A DNA stretch of 15,843 bases from JBBSDV01 sp038240335 (GTDB lineage: Bacteria; Chloroflexota; Dehalococcoidia; DSTF01; JACRBR01). The position numbers were made by a program, and so were the translations under genes. Below, piece by piece: positions 14,479-15,843 of this stretch. The notes beneath the pieces are model-generated. The model saw nothing but the letters and a program-made list of their open reading frames with translations, searched no databases and was not told where the DNA came from. Position 1 is the first letter of the stretch; each line of letters opens with the position of its first letter. The stretch covers positions 1 to 15,843 of the forward strand of contig JBBSDV010000062.1 in NCBI GenBank assembly GCA_038240335.1, given 5' to 3'.

Positions 14479-15137
14479 CAGCCGCGGCCCGCGCTGTAGC
14501 TCGCGCGAGCGGCGAGCCACCCGGCCGTCGTGGCGCCGACGGCAAGCGTCGGAAGCAGCGCAAGATCGTCCGGCGAATCGACATCGAAGGCGAGCCGTTC
14601 GTTGGCCAGTTCGATAACCGGAACGTCATTTGCGTCCGCGTCGGCGCGATGGGCGTCTGCGCTGTTCCGACCGTAGTGCATGGCGACGGCCTCAGGCGGC
14701 CGCAGCGCCAGCGCGTTCGTGCCGTTGTCGCGCGAGCGCACGAGCACGACGCGCGGCTCCGGTCCGGCGAGCGCATCGACGACCTCGCGGACGTCGGCGG
14801 CGAGGATCATCGGCACGTCGGCCGGCAGCACCACAAGCTCATCGACGGCGACGCGGCGCGCGAGGTAGCGCTGCCCGAACGTCAGGCTTTCGTTGAGTCC
14901 GGAGAGCGTGGCCGGCTCGGCGAGGGGCTTGGCGCCCGCCTCCCGCACCTGCCAGAAGACCTCGCTGTCGTTGCTGATGACGGCGATCTCGTCGAAGCAG
15001 CCGCTCTCCCGGCACGCGGCGAGAACGTCGACAAGCATCGCCAGCGCCAGTTCGGCGCGATCCTGCCGGTCCAGCACGTCCGCCAGGCGCATCTTCGCCT
15101 GCGACAGCTCTTTCATCGGGATAAGGACGGCTCTCAC
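14478..15137 (-). CDS. cofC: 2-phospho-L-lactate / phosphoenolpyruvate guanylyltransferase (CofC/FbiD)
   Basis: A 219-residue nucleotidyltransferase that activates 2-phospholactate or phosphoenolpyruvate with GTP to form the donor for CofD in coenzyme F420 synthesis. The N terminus AVLIPMKELSQAKMRLADVL matches CofC (IPxKxxxxAKxRL). Further hallmarks are LNESLTFG, LPADVPMI (acidic metal-binding stretch), RSRDNGTNAL (the DxGTNxL motif) and FDVDSPDDL near the C terminus. Length agrees with the family (about 210-230). The start is GTG 15137, 4 nt after the cofD stop. With the FbiB-like reductase downstream, phosphoenolpyruvate is the more likely substrate (the FbiD reaction), but this cannot be decided from the sequence alone. 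Confidence 0.9.
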   Translation of the reverse strand: MRAVLIPMKELSQAKMRLADVLDRQDRAELALAMLVDVLAACRESGCFDEIAVISNDSEVFWQVREAGAKPLAEPATLSGLNESLTFGQRYLARRVAVDELVVLPADVPMILAADVREVVDALAGPEPRVVLVRSRDNGTNALALRPPEAVAMHYGRNSADAHRADADANDVPVIELANERLAFDVDSPDDLALLPTLAVGATTAGWLAARASYSAGRG

Positions 15138-15141
15138 GCAG

Positions 15142-15843
15142 TCATTGAACCGCGCCGAGCACCACTTCAGCCAGCGAGCGCTTCTCCGCAGGCCCGCGCA
15201 TGATCGTCTGCGCGACGATTGCCCGTACTCCCGTCGCTTCGACGGCGGCAGCGAGGCCGCGGTCCTCCTCGTCGATCACGAGCACATCGAGGAAGTCGCG
15301 ATACGCCTCCGTCACCCCCACGGCGGTCGGCGTCATGCCGAGCGACGCCATCATTCGGTCGGCCGGTCCCTTGATCGTCTTGCCGCCGATGATCGGGCTG
15401 ACACCTACCACGGTCGCCCGCGTCTCGCGCAGCGCATCCCGCACGCCGGCGACGGCGAGCAGGGGGCCGATGCTGACGACCGGATTGCTCGGCGCGATCG
15501 CGACAACGTTGGCATCGCGGATCGCGTCGAGGACGCCCGGCGCGGGCTTCGCGCTCTCGATGCCGCCGAAGCGGATCGCCCGTACGTCGTCCTCCGTCCG
15601 CCGCTTCACGAAGTACTCCTGGAAGGACAGCGTACCGGCATCCGTATCAACCAGCGTCCGGATGCGGTCGTCGGATACCGGCAGCAGCCGCAGCTCGAGC
15701 CCGAACGCCGCGACGATGGTCTGCGTCACCTCCGACAGTGTCGCGCCGTCGCGCAGCATCTGCGTGCGATGCGCGTGCGTCGCCAGGTCGCCGTCGCCCA
15801 GCCCGAACCAGGTCTCGTACCCGAAGCGGGAGAGCGCGCCGAG
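15142..15843 (-). CDS. cofD: LPPG:FO 2-phospho-L-lactate transferase (CofD/FbiA), C-terminal part (5' end outside window)
   Basis: The frame is open to the right edge, and 233 residues of a protein usually about 310-330 long are present. CofD transfers the phospholactyl or enolpyruvyl group to Fo. Near the window edge it reads RFGYETWFGLGDGDLATHAHRT, the conserved W-x-x-LGDxDLAxHxxRT block. Other hallmarks follow: FQEYFVKRR, APSNPVVSIGPLLAV (substrate-binding SNPxxSIGP) and SPIIGGKTIKGPADRMM. It ends at TGA 15142-15144, 4 nt before the cofC start, and heads the part of the F420 operon in this window. Promoter and N terminus (with the Fo/GDP pocket residues) are outside the window. Confidence 0.93.
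   Translation of the reverse strand, partial: LGALSRFGYETWFGLGDGDLATHAHRTQMLRDGATLSEVTQTIVAAFGLELRLLPVSDDRIRTLVDTDAGTLSFQEYFVKRRTEDDVRAIRFGGIESAKPAPGVLDAIRDANVVAIAPSNPVVSIGPLLAVAGVRDALRETRATVVGVSPIIGGKTIKGPADRMMASLGMTPTAVGVTEAYRDFLDVLVIDEEDRGLAAAVEATGVRAIVAQTIMRGPAEKRSLAEVVLGAVQ

Noticed and set aside
14479..14520. GTG 14520 as start of the nitroreductase
   Set aside because: It lies inside cofC; the ATG at 14478 overlaps the cofC stop (TGATG) and begins the conserved MDAIEAIRTRRS.

Overview
This is a GC-rich bacterial segment of about 15.8 kb. The gene content suggests Chloroflexota or a close relative (inference): a CxxC-x17-CxxC zinc-ribbon protein of a type common there, a coenzyme F420 operon of the actinobacterial/Chloroflexota kind, and a cyclase-ATPase-TPR giant protein. 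No rRNA, tRNA or CRISPR array was seen.

Layout. Bases 2-958 (+) are the C-terminal part of a MurJ-type lipid II flippase. Four perfect heptamer repeats, a good promoter and a leader hairpin follow, then a small zinc-ribbon gene (1190-1561, +) with a TTG start. Bases 1663-2504 hold decayed membrane-protein sequence on the minus strand. A 349-bp repeat (2565-2913) carries a broken copy of the 3' end of the hydrolase gene found intact at 13026-13877. From there run a two-gene operon for an asymmetric heterodimeric ABC exporter (6533 to 2929, -), a divergent 1073-residue cyclase/AAA/TPR protein (6964-10185, +), a cyclic-nucleotide-binding-domain remnant (10214-10398, -), a two-gene MacB/LolD/DevCA-like ABC system (12321 to 10478, -), a tyrosine recombinase remnant (12552-12783, +) and the second repeat copy (12810-13156). 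To the right edge lies a compact minus-strand operon: cofD (cut by the window), cofC/fbiD, a stand-alone dehydro-F420-reductase-like nitroreductase, and an endonuclease/exonuclease/phosphatase-fold hydrolase.

How it fits together. The F420 genes supply CofD, CofC and a reductase matching the C-terminal half of FbiB, which points to the phosphoenolpyruvate/dehydro-F420 route; the CofE ligase is not in view. The two exporter subunits have complementary active-site defects, as in TM287/288-type transporters.

The most interesting structure is the whole interval 2565-13156. It is bounded by direct repeats that contain the 3' end of one gene. The gene is intact at one end beside an integrase remnant, and a displaced, frameshifted 3' end lies at the other. 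This is the geometry left by an integrative element that uses a gene's 3' end as its attachment site. A plain segmental duplication is the alternative.
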